Shown one piece after another: positions 26,304 to 34,069 of a stretch of DNA of 64,000 bases. Position 1 is the first letter of the stretch. Each line of letters starts with the position of its first letter. The stretch spans positions 6,661,501 to 6,725,500 of the forward strand of contig NZ_CP109009.1 in the NCBI RefSeq assembly GCF_036226685.1. Reading direction: 5' to 3'. The notes beneath the pieces were generated by a model. It made no database searches, was not told where the DNA came from, and saw only the letters and a program-made list of their open reading frames with translations. Made by a program: the position numbers and the translations under genes. This DNA is from Streptomyces sp. NBC_00690 (GTDB lineage: Bacteria; Actinomycetota; Actinomycetes; Streptomycetales; Streptomycetaceae).

Positions 26304-26993
26304 CTACTCCGGGTGGCCGTCGAAGCGGTAGCCCGCCCCCCAGACGGTGAGGATCAGGCGGGGGTGCGCAGGATCCTCCTCGATCTTGCTGCGCAGTCGG
26401 CGGACATGGACCGTGACGGTGGACAGATCGCCGAACTCCCACCCCCATACCTCCCGCATGAGCTGTTCCCGTCCGCAGGTCGTTCCCGGATGGCGCATGA
26501 AGTGGCCGAGGAGGTCGAACTCACGTAAGGTCAGGGCCAGTTGACGCCCACACCTGGTCGCCCGCCGGGCCTCGGGGTCGAGTTCGAGACCCGAAGCTCG
26601 CAGGACAGGCCCGGTTGCGCCGGACCGCTCGGTGCGGCGAAGTACGGACTCCACCCTCAGGACCAGCTCGCGAGGGCTGAACGGCTTGGTGACGTAGTCG
26701 TCGGCCCCCACTTCGAGGCCGAGTATGCGATCCTCCTCACCGCTGAGCGCGGTCAGCATGATCACGGGTACCGGGCCGTCACGGCGCAGGGTGTGACAGA
26801 CCTGGAATCCATCCATACCGGGCAGCATCAGATCCAGGATGACCAGCTTCGGCCGACGGGCCGCCGCCGCCGCGAGCGCTGCGGGACCGTGGGCGGCAAG
26901 ATCCACGGAGAAGCCCGCGCGACACAGATAGCCGGCGACCACTTCGCCGATGGTGGGGTCGTCGTCCACGACCAGCACATGGTGAGGTGACAT
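26304..26993 (-). CDS. OmpR-family response regulator
   Basis: This is a 229-residue regulator. The receiver domain (1-120) has the acidic pocket VVDDD, phospho-acceptor Asp54 in VILDLMLPG, LTA and TKPFSP. The DNA-binding domain (130-229) shows LTLREFDLLGHFMRHPG, WGWEFGDLSTVTVHVRRLR and WGAGYRFD. It is first in a two-gene operon with the kinase. Direct repeats matching its type of site lie upstream of the adenylation-enzyme operon just downstream, so that operon is its probable target. The ribosome site before ATG 26993 is weak. Confidence 0.93.
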   Translation of the reverse strand: MSPHHVLVVDDDPTIGEVVAGYLCRAGFSVDLAAHGPAALAAAAARRPKLVILDLMLPGMDGFQVCHTLRRDGPVPVIMLTALSGEEDRILGLEVGADDYVTKPFSPRELVLRVESVLRRTERSGATGPVLRASGLELDPEARRATRCGRQLALTLREFDLLGHFMRHPGTTCGREQLMREVWGWEFGDLSTVTVHVRRLRSKIEEDPAHPRLILTVWGAGYRFDGHPE

Positions 26994-27477
26994 ACGGTCA
27001 GCGTGGCATCAGCGAGCGGCCCCGGAGGAGCCGAACCGGGATTCGTGGAGTCCGTCGCGCCACGAATGTCGCCCTTGACGCCGAGCCCGGTCAATGGCAC
27101 CAACTGAGCAGCGATCAGCGACGCGCACCTGGAGCAGCAGGACGGGTGTATTCCGCTGCGGCCCTCTGGGACGCCTTGGCGCATACCCGAACTACTCTTG
27201 CCGTTGGCCCAATTCGTCGACACGGCGGCATGCCCTAGGCCGGACCTGCGGGCGCCCTTGGCGCCCGACGCGCAGGCGCCGCATTCGTCTCTTTATGCTC
27301 TTCCTCAGGTTGGATGCAAGGGCCCGCTCGGGTGTCGGTTTCGGACCTCGCGGCTCCCTATCGATCAGGGAGGGAGTTCATGATGAGGGAATGTCATTCG
27401 ATGCGTGGTGAGTAGCTGACACATCAGTCGAAGTGGACCTTGTGCGGAGAGGGCATGTCATCTTGCTGCCGGGATCG
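26994..27477. other. Intergenic region between two-component system and ABC operon
   Basis: About 480 bases with no convincing gene on either strand. It holds the promoter of the response regulator at its left end and a perfect GC hairpin in the middle (27249-27267). The right half is lower in GC and leads into the accessory region. Confidence 0.55.
27249..27267 (-). terminator. GC hairpin downstream of the ABC operon
   Basis: CGGGCGCC (27249-27256) pairs with GGCGCCCG (27260-27267) over CTT. It lies 211 bases past the permease stop, so it may end that operon or be an unrelated hairpin. Confidence 0.4.
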
Positions 27478-28770
27478 TCACCGGCGGAGCGCCTCCACGG
27501 GTGGAATGCGGGAAGCGCGCCATGCGGGATACAGGCCGGCGATCAGTCCGGTGACACATCCCAGCAGAGGTGCGGCGGCGACTGCTTCCAGGTGGATGAC
27601 GGGTGTCCACTGACGGGCCACGGAGACAGCCACCACGGTGATGGTGCCGAGGGATGCTCCGACCAGTCCTCCTAACAGTCCCAAGATGGCCGACTCGGCG
27701 AGGAATTGAAGGGTGATGTGCCCACCGCCCGCTCCCAGGGCTCTGCGCAAGCCGATCTCGGCGGTGCGTTCCATGACGGCCACCAGGGTGGTGTTGGCAA
27801 TGCCCACGGCGCCGATCACCAGACATATCGCAGCGAGTAGAAGGAAGAGTTGGTTGAGGTCTCCGTCGACCGCCGAGCGAAGGGCGCGCGGGTCGGGCGG
27901 CGCAATGGCCCGGAAATGCTCGGGGTGTTCGGGACGCAGAGCGAGTGCGGCTTCGTGGGCGATCTGAGGGGCGGCACCGAGACGGGTTGATACGAGCATC
28001 CTGGCGCGGTCGGCGCCCGGAGGCCCCCATATCCACTCGGCCGTGGCCCGGGGGATGACAACGGATAGGAGGAGATCGGCCTTGCGGTCGACACTTCTGA
28101 GGATGCCGATCACAGTGAACGGGGTGTTGCCGATGAAAACGGCCGGTTCGGTCCGCAGGGTGGTGATGCCCAGACGGGCCGCGACCGAGGTACTGATGAC
28201 GGCGACTCGCTGACGCTGGGCGTTGTGGTAGGAGTCGAAGAGCCGACCCTGGGAAAGCGTCGATCCGGCGGCATGTAGCACTCCCGGCGAGGCGGACACC
28301 ACGGTGGTGTCGCCACCTGTGTCTGCGGTGGTCTCCAGCGGCCGTGAGCTGACGGCCTGACCGGGTCCCAGCCGGACATTCCAGTAGACGCCTGCCGCCA
28401 GGACACCATTGAGCCGTTCCATACGGGTGTCGGCGTCAGAAGGGAAGGCCAGAGGGATGGCATCGGGGGTCTCACCGCCGGTGTCGTCCACCGTGACTTC
28501 CGTGGCGGCGAGTTCGCTGAATCGAGTGTCGATCTGTGCTGCGGCCGTACCCGTCAGACCCAGGACGGCGACGAACGCTCCCACGCCGAGTACGGTGCCG
28601 AGCACGGTCAGGACGGACCGGGCCGGGCGCTGCAACATGCCCGCCACTGCCTCGGACACCAGGTCACGTAGGGACAGTGACGAACGGCGGATACCGCGGT
28701 CCGCGCTTCGGCGGCGACGCGAGGCACGGGTAGGGGAAGAGGCAGGGGTGCGGGCCGGGGCGAGGCTCAT
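27478..28770 (-). CDS. MacB/FtsX-type ABC transporter permease
   Basis: This 430-residue membrane protein has the four-helix FtsX/MacB plan. Helix 1 follows a basic N-terminus (SVLTVLGTVLGVGAFVAVLGL), then comes a large extracytoplasmic domain (residues 80-300), then three C-terminal helices (LFLLLAAICLVIGAVGIANTTL, FLAESAILGLLGGLVGASLG, LEAVAAAPLLGCVTGLIAGLYPA). The typical ERTAEIGLRRALGA and AWRASRIPPVEALRR motifs are present. MacB-type permeases drive extracytoplasmic work, often export, and do not move substrate through a membrane channel. Its start overlaps the ATPase stop by four bases; it is last in a six-gene operon. Confidence 0.9.
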   Translation of the reverse strand: MSLAPARTPASSPTRASRRRRSADRGIRRSSLSLRDLVSEAVAGMLQRPARSVLTVLGTVLGVGAFVAVLGLTGTAAAQIDTRFSELAATEVTVDDTGGETPDAIPLAFPSDADTRMERLNGVLAAGVYWNVRLGPGQAVSSRPLETTADTGGDTTVVSASPGVLHAAGSTLSQGRLFDSYHNAQRQRVAVISTSVAARLGITTLRTEPAVFIGNTPFTVIGILRSVDRKADLLLSVVIPRATAEWIWGPPGADRARMLVSTRLGAAPQIAHEAALALRPEHPEHFRAIAPPDPRALRSAVDGDLNQLFLLLAAICLVIGAVGIANTTLVAVMERTAEIGLRRALGAGGGHITLQFLAESAILGLLGGLVGASLGTITVVAVSVARQWTPVIHLEAVAAAPLLGCVTGLIAGLYPAWRASRIPPVEALRR

Positions 28771-29489
28771 CGAACCGCCTCCGTGAGGCTGAGGTCCTTC
28801 AGACCGCCGTCGAGCATGGTCAGGGTCCTCTGGCCCTGGGCGGCGACGTGCGCGTCATGGGTGATCACCACTAGCGTCATGCCGGTGTCATGCAGCTCGC
28901 TGAGCAGGCCGAGGACGGAAGCGGTGGTGCCCGAGTCGAGGTTGCCCGTGGGTTCGTCGCACAGCAGTAGAGACGGGCGGGTCACCACGGCACGTGCGAT
29001 GGCGACGCGCTGCCGCTCCCCTCCCGACATACGAGTGGGCAGGAAGTCGATGCGGTGCCCCAGACCGACTTGCCGCAACGCTTCCTCTGCGCGGATACGC
29101 CGTTCCCGTCGAGGAACTCTTTGGTACACCATCGCAAGTTCAACGTTTTCCCTGGCGGTGCGGTGCGCCAGGACATGGAATGCCTGGAAGACAAACCCAA
29201 TACGGGTGCCGCGCAGGGCCGCGCGCTGTCTTTGCTTGATGGTCCCGGTGTCGATGCCGTCCAGCAGATATCGACCGCTGGTCGGGGCGTCAAGCAGACC
29301 CGCGATGTTGAGGAACGTCGACTTTCCCGAACCGGACGGGCCGACCACCGTCACGTATTCACCGCGGCTGATCGTCAGATCACAGGCGTCCAGCGCCACG
29401 ACCGGCGGGCGGCCGCCGTAGCGCATTCCGACGGATCTGAATTCCACGACCGCCGGCGTTGCGGAATCCGTCGCTGCTGTGGTCGTCAT
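28767..29489 (-). CDS. ABC transporter ATP-binding protein, MacB/LolD type
   Basis: This 240-residue ATPase has Walker A GPSGSGKST, Q-loop GFVFQAFHV, signature MSGGERQRVAIARAV, Walker B LLLCDEPTGNLDSG and H-loop VVITHD. All catalytic residues are present. It pairs with the MacB-like permease, to which it is fused by a four-base overlap, and its own start overlaps the adaptor stop by four bases. The family powers lipoprotein or peptide export and cell-envelope mechanotransmission. Confidence 0.93.
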   Translation of the reverse strand: MTTTAATDSATPAVVEFRSVGMRYGGRPPVVALDACDLTISRGEYVTVVGPSGSGKSTFLNIAGLLDAPTSGRYLLDGIDTGTIKQRQRAALRGTRIGFVFQAFHVLAHRTARENVELAMVYQRVPRRERRIRAEEALRQVGLGHRIDFLPTRMSGGERQRVAIARAVVTRPSLLLCDEPTGNLDSGTTASVLGLLSELHDTGMTLVVITHDAHVAAQGQRTLTMLDGGLKDLSLTEAVR

Positions 29490-30760
29490 CGCGGTGCCCT
29501 GCCTGCGCCGCTGGCCGGTGCCACGCCCACCACCACCCGGTCACCGGGAGAAAGGCGTGCCGTCGGCACGGAGGTGATCTGCACCAGCCCGTTCCCGGAC
29601 ATCCCGGTCCGTACTTCGACCCTGCGCTGCGAACCTCCCGACTCCAGCACCGAGACCGTCGTACGGCCGTCGGCACCGGCCGACAGGGCGGCCGACGGCA
29701 CGGCCAGCACCTCGCTTCCGGAAGAGGCGGCCTCGATCGTCAGCCGGACATCCTCACCGGAGAATGACGCCGGCAGTGCGGCGTCCGGCTTGACCTTGAC
29801 GGTGTAGCCACCAAGGTCCTGCTGCGCTTCTCCCGCCTTCTTCGCCGAAGGTTCCGTGGCCACGGAGAGCACCGAGCCGGAAGCACCCTTTCCCGAAGTC
29901 TCGGAGAAGATGTTCACCTTCTGACCTGCGCGGACCAGGCCGACTTCATGTGCGGCCACCGATCCGCGCACCATCAGGGTTCCGGCTGAAAGCGTCAGAA
30001 GCTTTCCGTCCGGCTCTTTCCCCACCGACGCGGCGATCTCTCCGGTACGGACCGGGCCGGACCGGAGGTACACCACTTCACCTGCCGGCACGATCACTCC
30101 CACCTGGGGCTTCGACGCCTTGGGAGGCGCGCTTGCCGCCGTGTCACCAACGACAGGGGCGGCAGTGGTGTCCTCCACGGGCGCAGTCAGAGGCTCATAA
30201 CCACGCGCGCGGTAGAAGGCTGCGACAGCACGCTCCGTACCCATGCCATACACCCCGGCGGAATCAGCGCCTGAGGAATAGCCCAGCACCGCCAGTGCGC
30301 GCTGAAATTGGGTCACGTCCTTTCCCCGGCAGCCCCTCGTGAGATCCCGGTACGAAGGCAGTGCCCCCGGTAAAGGGACAATCGGCCGTCCGGAAACCTC
30401 GACGAGAACCTGTCCGAAGGTGACTGCGGCACCTCTCTTCGTCCGCACCTCTGTTACCACTGATCTGGCAACATTCCTGTCTGCTCCGGCGGCCGCTACA
30501 TCGACGCTCTGGGCAGCTTCCACTGTTCCGCGTGTCACGAGTGTCTCGGCCAGGACACGCCGCTGCACCTGAGCAGTGAGAACATCGGGAGCCGGAGGAG
30601 CAGTCTCGGCTGCCACCTGAGCCGGAGACTTGATAAACGCCGCGGCCCCCACCCCGCCGCCCGCGACACCTATGGTGCCGACCACCAAACACACCAGTGC
30701 CTGGCGACGCCGGGACAGCCCTGCACGCCGCCCCGCCGGACTCTCCTCACTCACCAACAC
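29486..30760 (-). CDS. Membrane-fusion/adaptor protein with peptidoglycan-binding domain
   Basis: This 424-residue protein is anchored by one N-terminal helix (ALVCLVVGTIGVAGGGVGAAA). Residues 55-130 and 215-420 form HlyD/MacA-like lipoyl and barrel regions (TRGTVEAAQSVDVAAAGADR, GKLLTLSAGTLMVRGSVAAHEVGLVRAGQK in two halves). A PG_binding_1-like domain is inserted around 135-185 (LTRGCRGKDVTQFQRALAVL, GVYGMGTERAVAAFY). It probably links the ABC pump to the cell wall. GTG 30760 starts 18 bases after the upstream lipoprotein gene; its stop overlaps the ATPase gene. Confidence 0.85.
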   Translation of the reverse strand: MLVSEESPAGRRAGLSRRRQALVCLVVGTIGVAGGGVGAAAFIKSPAQVAAETAPPAPDVLTAQVQRRVLAETLVTRGTVEAAQSVDVAAAGADRNVARSVVTEVRTKRGAAVTFGQVLVEVSGRPIVPLPGALPSYRDLTRGCRGKDVTQFQRALAVLGYSSGADSAGVYGMGTERAVAAFYRARGYEPLTAPVEDTTAAPVVGDTAASAPPKASKPQVGVIVPAGEVVYLRSGPVRTGEIAASVGKEPDGKLLTLSAGTLMVRGSVAAHEVGLVRAGQKVNIFSETSGKGASGSVLSVATEPSAKKAGEAQQDLGGYTVKVKPDAALPASFSGEDVRLTIEAASSGSEVLAVPSAALSAGADGRTTVSVLESGGSQRRVEVRTGMSGNGLVQITSVPTARLSPGDRVVVGVAPASGAGRAPR

Positions 30761-30778
30761 ACCTTCCAGCGAACGCGG

Positions 30779-31312
30779 TCATTTCCCCGCGAGTCCCAGA
30801 TTCACGCCGTCCCGGAAATCCACGGGAGACTGGGCGATCACGGCCCCGTGCCTGCGACATGCCTCTTGGACGGAAGCGCTGGAGGGGAGTGTCCCGCAGG
30901 ACAGTTTCGGATACTGCTCAGCAGCGTTGCGCGCGGACACGGCCACCCTGCGCATCGTCGTAAAAGGGACGCTCTTCCCCTGGATCTCGGCCAGCACGTT
31001 CTGTGCGAGCTTTCCGACCGCATCAGCCATGGCGGCACACGATGGGGTGAAGAGTTCCGCAGCAGCTGAGCTGCACGGGGAGTTCGTCCCTTCACCGTAG
31101 GTGCCGGCCAGGCTCTCGATTTGAGGGGACAGCGTGTGCTGGACCTGTTCGGCTACGAGCTGACGGGCACTCGGCGGCGAGGGGGCGTCGGCGCTGCTGG
31201 AGGCGGCGTTCCCCGGCTGCGAAGACTCCGCATGTGTCGGAGAGGAGGAATCGCATCCTGCCAGACCCAAACAGAGGGCAAGGGCAAGGACAGACTGGAC
31301 CCGGCGGCTCAC
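30779..31312 (-). CDS. Small secreted lipoprotein, unknown function
   Basis: This is a 177-residue protein with a signal peptide and lipobox LGLAGC (Cys20), followed by a Ser/Pro-rich linker to about residue 48. The mature domain is helical with four or more cysteines (SPCSSAAAELFTPSCAAM, LSCGTLPSS, QEACRRHG) that could form disulfides outside the cell. I do not recognise the family. GTG 31312 overlaps the stop of the upstream lipoprotein gene by four bases, so it is part of the ABC operon and probably an accessory or substrate-handling component. Confidence 0.75.
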   Translation of the reverse strand: MSRRVQSVLALALCLGLAGCDSSSPTHAESSQPGNAASSSADAPSPPSARQLVAEQVQHTLSPQIESLAGTYGEGTNSPCSSAAAELFTPSCAAMADAVGKLAQNVLAEIQGKSVPFTTMRRVAVSARNAAEQYPKLSCGTLPSSASVQEACRRHGAVIAQSPVDFRDGVNLGLAGK

Positions 31313-32295
31313 GAGGTTTCCTCAAGAACCTGGGAAGCAATCTTCAAAGCTGCCTGCATATGGCGCTTCTCCGAGCCGAGGGCTTCTTCCTTCTGGCCGA
31401 TCATCTGGTTCTGAATGCGAGATTCCACACCGTGCCACACGGAGATCAGGTTCGTCTTCTTCTTGCACTCGACATCAGCGACAGCGGTGGCGATCTCCGT
31501 CCGCTCCGGACCGGGATTGGTCACCGCTTCCGATATCCCAGTCGGGGAGGTGTATGAATACCCATTCCCCTTCATGCACGAGGACCAGGCCGCAAAAACC
31601 GCCACGACTTCCGGATCTGACAATGACTTTGCTTGACTTTCCTTGTTGATCTCACTGGCCAGATCATGAGGCGTGTCTGTTGTGATCTTTCGCATGGCTT
31701 CGCCGGAGCAGCCTCCCTTGGGGATGACCTTCCCGTTGGAGCGATCTCCGCTGCGCACACCACTGTTCGGATCAGCATCCCCGATGAATACACGGATCTC
31801 GGCGTCACTCATACGTGGCGCCGAAGCCTCGGGATTTCCGTCCTTCACGCCTGGCAGATGGTAACCATGCTCTTTCGCCGTTTTGACATCGGCAACGCCG
31901 TACCGCCGAGCGCGGTTGGTGCCATTCTCGCTCAAATTTTCCGTGGTGTTGAAGCTGGGGCCTACGTAGTCAAACCCAAATTTCGCCATGCAGTGTGTGA
32001 TGAGAACTTTGGATGCCTTCATGAGCTGCAATTCCTGCCCGGTATCGAGCAGGTACTTCTCAATCGGCAGCGGGGGAACAGTAGCCTTCTCTGAATGGGC
32101 CGGAACCCGGCTTTTCCCAGCCGCAGCGTTTTCCCCGTCCGCCCCAGCTCCGCGGGAGCCCTCTTCACAGCCGACCAGAAGGGCAATCAGGGTCGACGCC
32201 AGCATGACCGGCCGCGCCAGCCTTGCAGATCCCCGCGTCCGGTGGGTCGCCGGACGCGGGGATCTGCTTGTGTCGGGAATCATGGACTCAGGCAC
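31309..32295 (-). CDS. Secreted lipoprotein, unknown function
   Basis: This is a 328-residue protein with a signal peptide and lipobox IALLVGC (Cys43 from GTG 32295). The mature part contains ITHCMAKFGFDYVG, KVIPKGGCSGEAM, VFAAWSSCMKGNGY and VECKKKTNLISVWHGVE, with paired cysteines suggesting disulfides. Proteins of this layout are common beside actinobacterial MacAB-like transporters, but I cannot name a function. The start overlaps the end of the I36-like gene by eight bases; ATG 32283 is the alternative and would remove the overlap. Codon GC is lower than in the backbone. Confidence 0.72.
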   Translation of the reverse strand: MPESMIPDTSRSPRPATHRTRGSARLARPVMLASTLIALLVGCEEGSRGAGADGENAAAGKSRVPAHSEKATVPPLPIEKYLLDTGQELQLMKASKVLITHCMAKFGFDYVGPSFNTTENLSENGTNRARRYGVADVKTAKEHGYHLPGVKDGNPEASAPRMSDAEIRVFIGDADPNSGVRSGDRSNGKVIPKGGCSGEAMRKITTDTPHDLASEINKESQAKSLSDPEVVAVFAAWSSCMKGNGYSYTSPTGISEAVTNPGPERTEIATAVADVECKKKTNLISVWHGVESRIQNQMIGQKEEALGSEKRHMQAALKIASQVLEETS

Positions 32296-32740
32296 CGCTC
32301 AACGTCTTCTGGGAGGCGTTGTTATTGTAGGTGGAATTGAGGTTTCCGTACCACAGTTGCGACCCGGCGTACCCGTACGCCGGCCAGTTGTCAAAGTAGC
32401 CGGCGTACTCGGAGTTGGCGTACACGCGCATAACGCCGTAATAGTAGTTGTATACCGACGCGGTATTGTTCTTGACTGCTTGCCCGCTACCGCTGCCACT
32501 GGTAGTGAACTTCACGCGAGGGTCTACATGCGGATTGTTCACGCAGTAGTCATAGTTGCGGCAGTTGATCTTGAGGCCGACGCGAGAACCCCCATTGTTC
32601 GAGTTGTAGTACAGGCAGAACGCATCGGTGCTCGTTCCGCAACTGCTGATGACGGGATAGGGCTCCGCGTGGGCAGGGGCTGCGGTTGCGGCCACGGCCG
32701 CGACGGCAGATAAAGCGACAGCAATTAGCTTCGAACGCAT
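32288..32740 (-). CDS. Secreted peptidase-inhibitor-I36-like protein
   Basis: This is a 150-residue exported protein. The signal peptide (LIAVALSAVAAVAATAAPAHA) is cleaved near residue 26. The mature domain reads FCLYYNSNNGGSRVG, then SGSGSGQAVKNNTAS and NLNSTYNNNAS, the gamma-crystallin-like pattern of the Streptomyces I36 family. Cysteines at ISSCG, FCLYY, INCRN and DYCVN can form disulfides. GGGGGAG lies seven bases before ATG 32740, making this the first and probably best-expressed gene of the operon. It may be the substrate handled by the downstream ABC complex (inferred) or a secreted inhibitor. Confidence 0.75.
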   Translation of the reverse strand: MRSKLIAVALSAVAAVAATAAPAHAEPYPVISSCGTSTDAFCLYYNSNNGGSRVGLKINCRNYDYCVNNPHVDPRVKFTTSGSGSGQAVKNNTASVYNYYYGVMRVYANSEYAGYFDNWPAYGYAGSQLWYGNLNSTYNNNASQKTLSGA

Positions 32741-33139
32741 TCTATCTCCCCCAGGAAATGAACGAAAGAGTATTTAGGAATCATGCGCACAGCGTTCACT
32801 TTTCGAGCTGAGGCTCGAGGTGAGTCGTACCCCAGGGCGGCTTCCGTGGATGCAGGGGGAGTACGGGAGTCCGAAATTTTCCGGAAAATTCACCGTGCCC
32901 GAAATCTACCACTATCTCGCCGACTCCACTGGCGTGGTTTACACCAATTGCGCCAGTGGCCTCGATGTCTGCAAACTGGTGCAGACCATAAAACAGGACC
33001 GCGGAGCTGTCCACACCGCAAAACGAGAAGCTTGGCCGGAATTGACTCACAAGGTCATCTGCAGGCTTGTCCATGGCCATAGACGCCGATGTGAACCTAA
33101 GGCCGTGTCCTATGTGGTGAGACGGAACAGTTGCTTGTA
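32741..33139. other. Promoter region and unassigned sequence
   Basis: About 400 bases without a gene I can support. A plus-strand frame (32820-33140) is open, but it has no ribosome site, no recognisable domain, and ends in what looks like insertion-sequence DNA. The left end must hold the promoter of the minus-strand I36 operon. Confidence 0.5.
32803..32818. repeat. Small perfect hairpin upstream of the I36 operon
   Basis: TCGAGC (32803-32808) and GCTCGA (32813-32818) flank TGAG. It lies 63 bases upstream of the I36-like start. It may be an operator. Confidence 0.35.
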
Positions 33140-33804
33140 GTAGCACGTGGTCCAGGCCGCAGTTCGGTTCGGTGTGAACACGCGAAGCCAGTACTTCGCG
33201 CCCTCGCCGGCCCAGAGGCCAAGGGCGTCGCGGGTGCCATCCGCAGGCACCACCATCACGAAGTGATAGGCAGGGCGGTTCGCAACCTACCCGTCCCTGA
33301 CTTGACGTTGACGGCGTGTCCACGGACAAGACCAGGTACACAGGGTCCAGCTCTGCCATTCGGCCATGCCAACCATGTCCGTGTCGGTGATGGTGTTGCT
33401 TGGACGCCTCATCGCCGTACACCTCGGCGAGACGAGCCGAAATCTCCCCGTGGGTAAGCCCCTATGCGGCCAGCGACAGCACCGTTTCATCCACCCCGGA
33501 CAGCGCCGCTGCCGCTTCTTGACAATTTGCGGCTCGAAACTGCCGACCGTATGGATGGCGGGGCACCTAGACCTAGCCGAGGTGATCGGTGATCCCGTTC
33601 TCCAAGGCAGACTCCAACCCCCGCTCGGCAGCTGCTGGAGCAGAGCACCCCACCAGTCAATTGCAGGCCCTCATTCCAAGCCTGGTCGACCAGCGTCGCG
33701 ACGAGGTACTCGTCCGACGCTGCACGTCCAGCCGACTCCACAGACTCATCCCCAATCGCCGTCTCGCGCACTTGGCGTCTCTCCTTGATCAGTAGATCCG
33801 CCAT
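33140..33804 (-). pseudogene. Decayed IS256/mutator-type transposase
   Basis: On the minus strand, fragments in all three frames follow the IS256 transposase order. DEYLVATLVDQAWNEGLQLTG comes first (split by eye into DEYLVATLVDQ and AWNEGLQLTG). Then come ESALENGITDHLG with a stop, LTHGEISARLAEVYGDE, the DGQVANRP segment, and DGTRDALGLWAGEGAKYW. Frameshifts and stops interrupt it several times, so it is dead. The final 20 codons near 33120-33180 read YYKQLFRLTT-stop in yet another frame, which looks like the tail of a different transposase. It marks old mobile-element traffic beside the secreted toxin-like gene. Confidence 0.7.
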
Positions 33805-34069
33805 TGATCAGATACTCCTGAATGTCGCTCATTCGGTTCTAGGGGCGGCGTCGTACCCGCGCGCCGGTTCACAGGGAAGATTCAGGCCGTTCCCTGTGGG
33901 GCACTGGGGTCGGGCGGGCTTGGTGTTGGTGACGGGGGGTAGATCTCCTCTGCCCTTTCCGGCTAGCCCGACCAAGCGGGATACCTAGCCCAAGGTCGAC
34001 AGATAGGGCGATCACCCCTTCCCATTGGGAGGGCCACTGCTGCACAGACACCTCGATTAAGGGGACAAT
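33805..34069. other. Intergenic region before the large secreted protein
   Basis: No gene is present. GGGGAC stands five bases before the GTG of the large secreted protein. The -10/-35 elements are not obvious. Confidence 0.4.

Noticed and set aside
32820..33140. 106-codon plus-strand frame starting MSRTPGRLPW
   Set aside because: No ribosome site or domain; its end lies in insertion-sequence debris. It could be a truncated gene, but there is no support.
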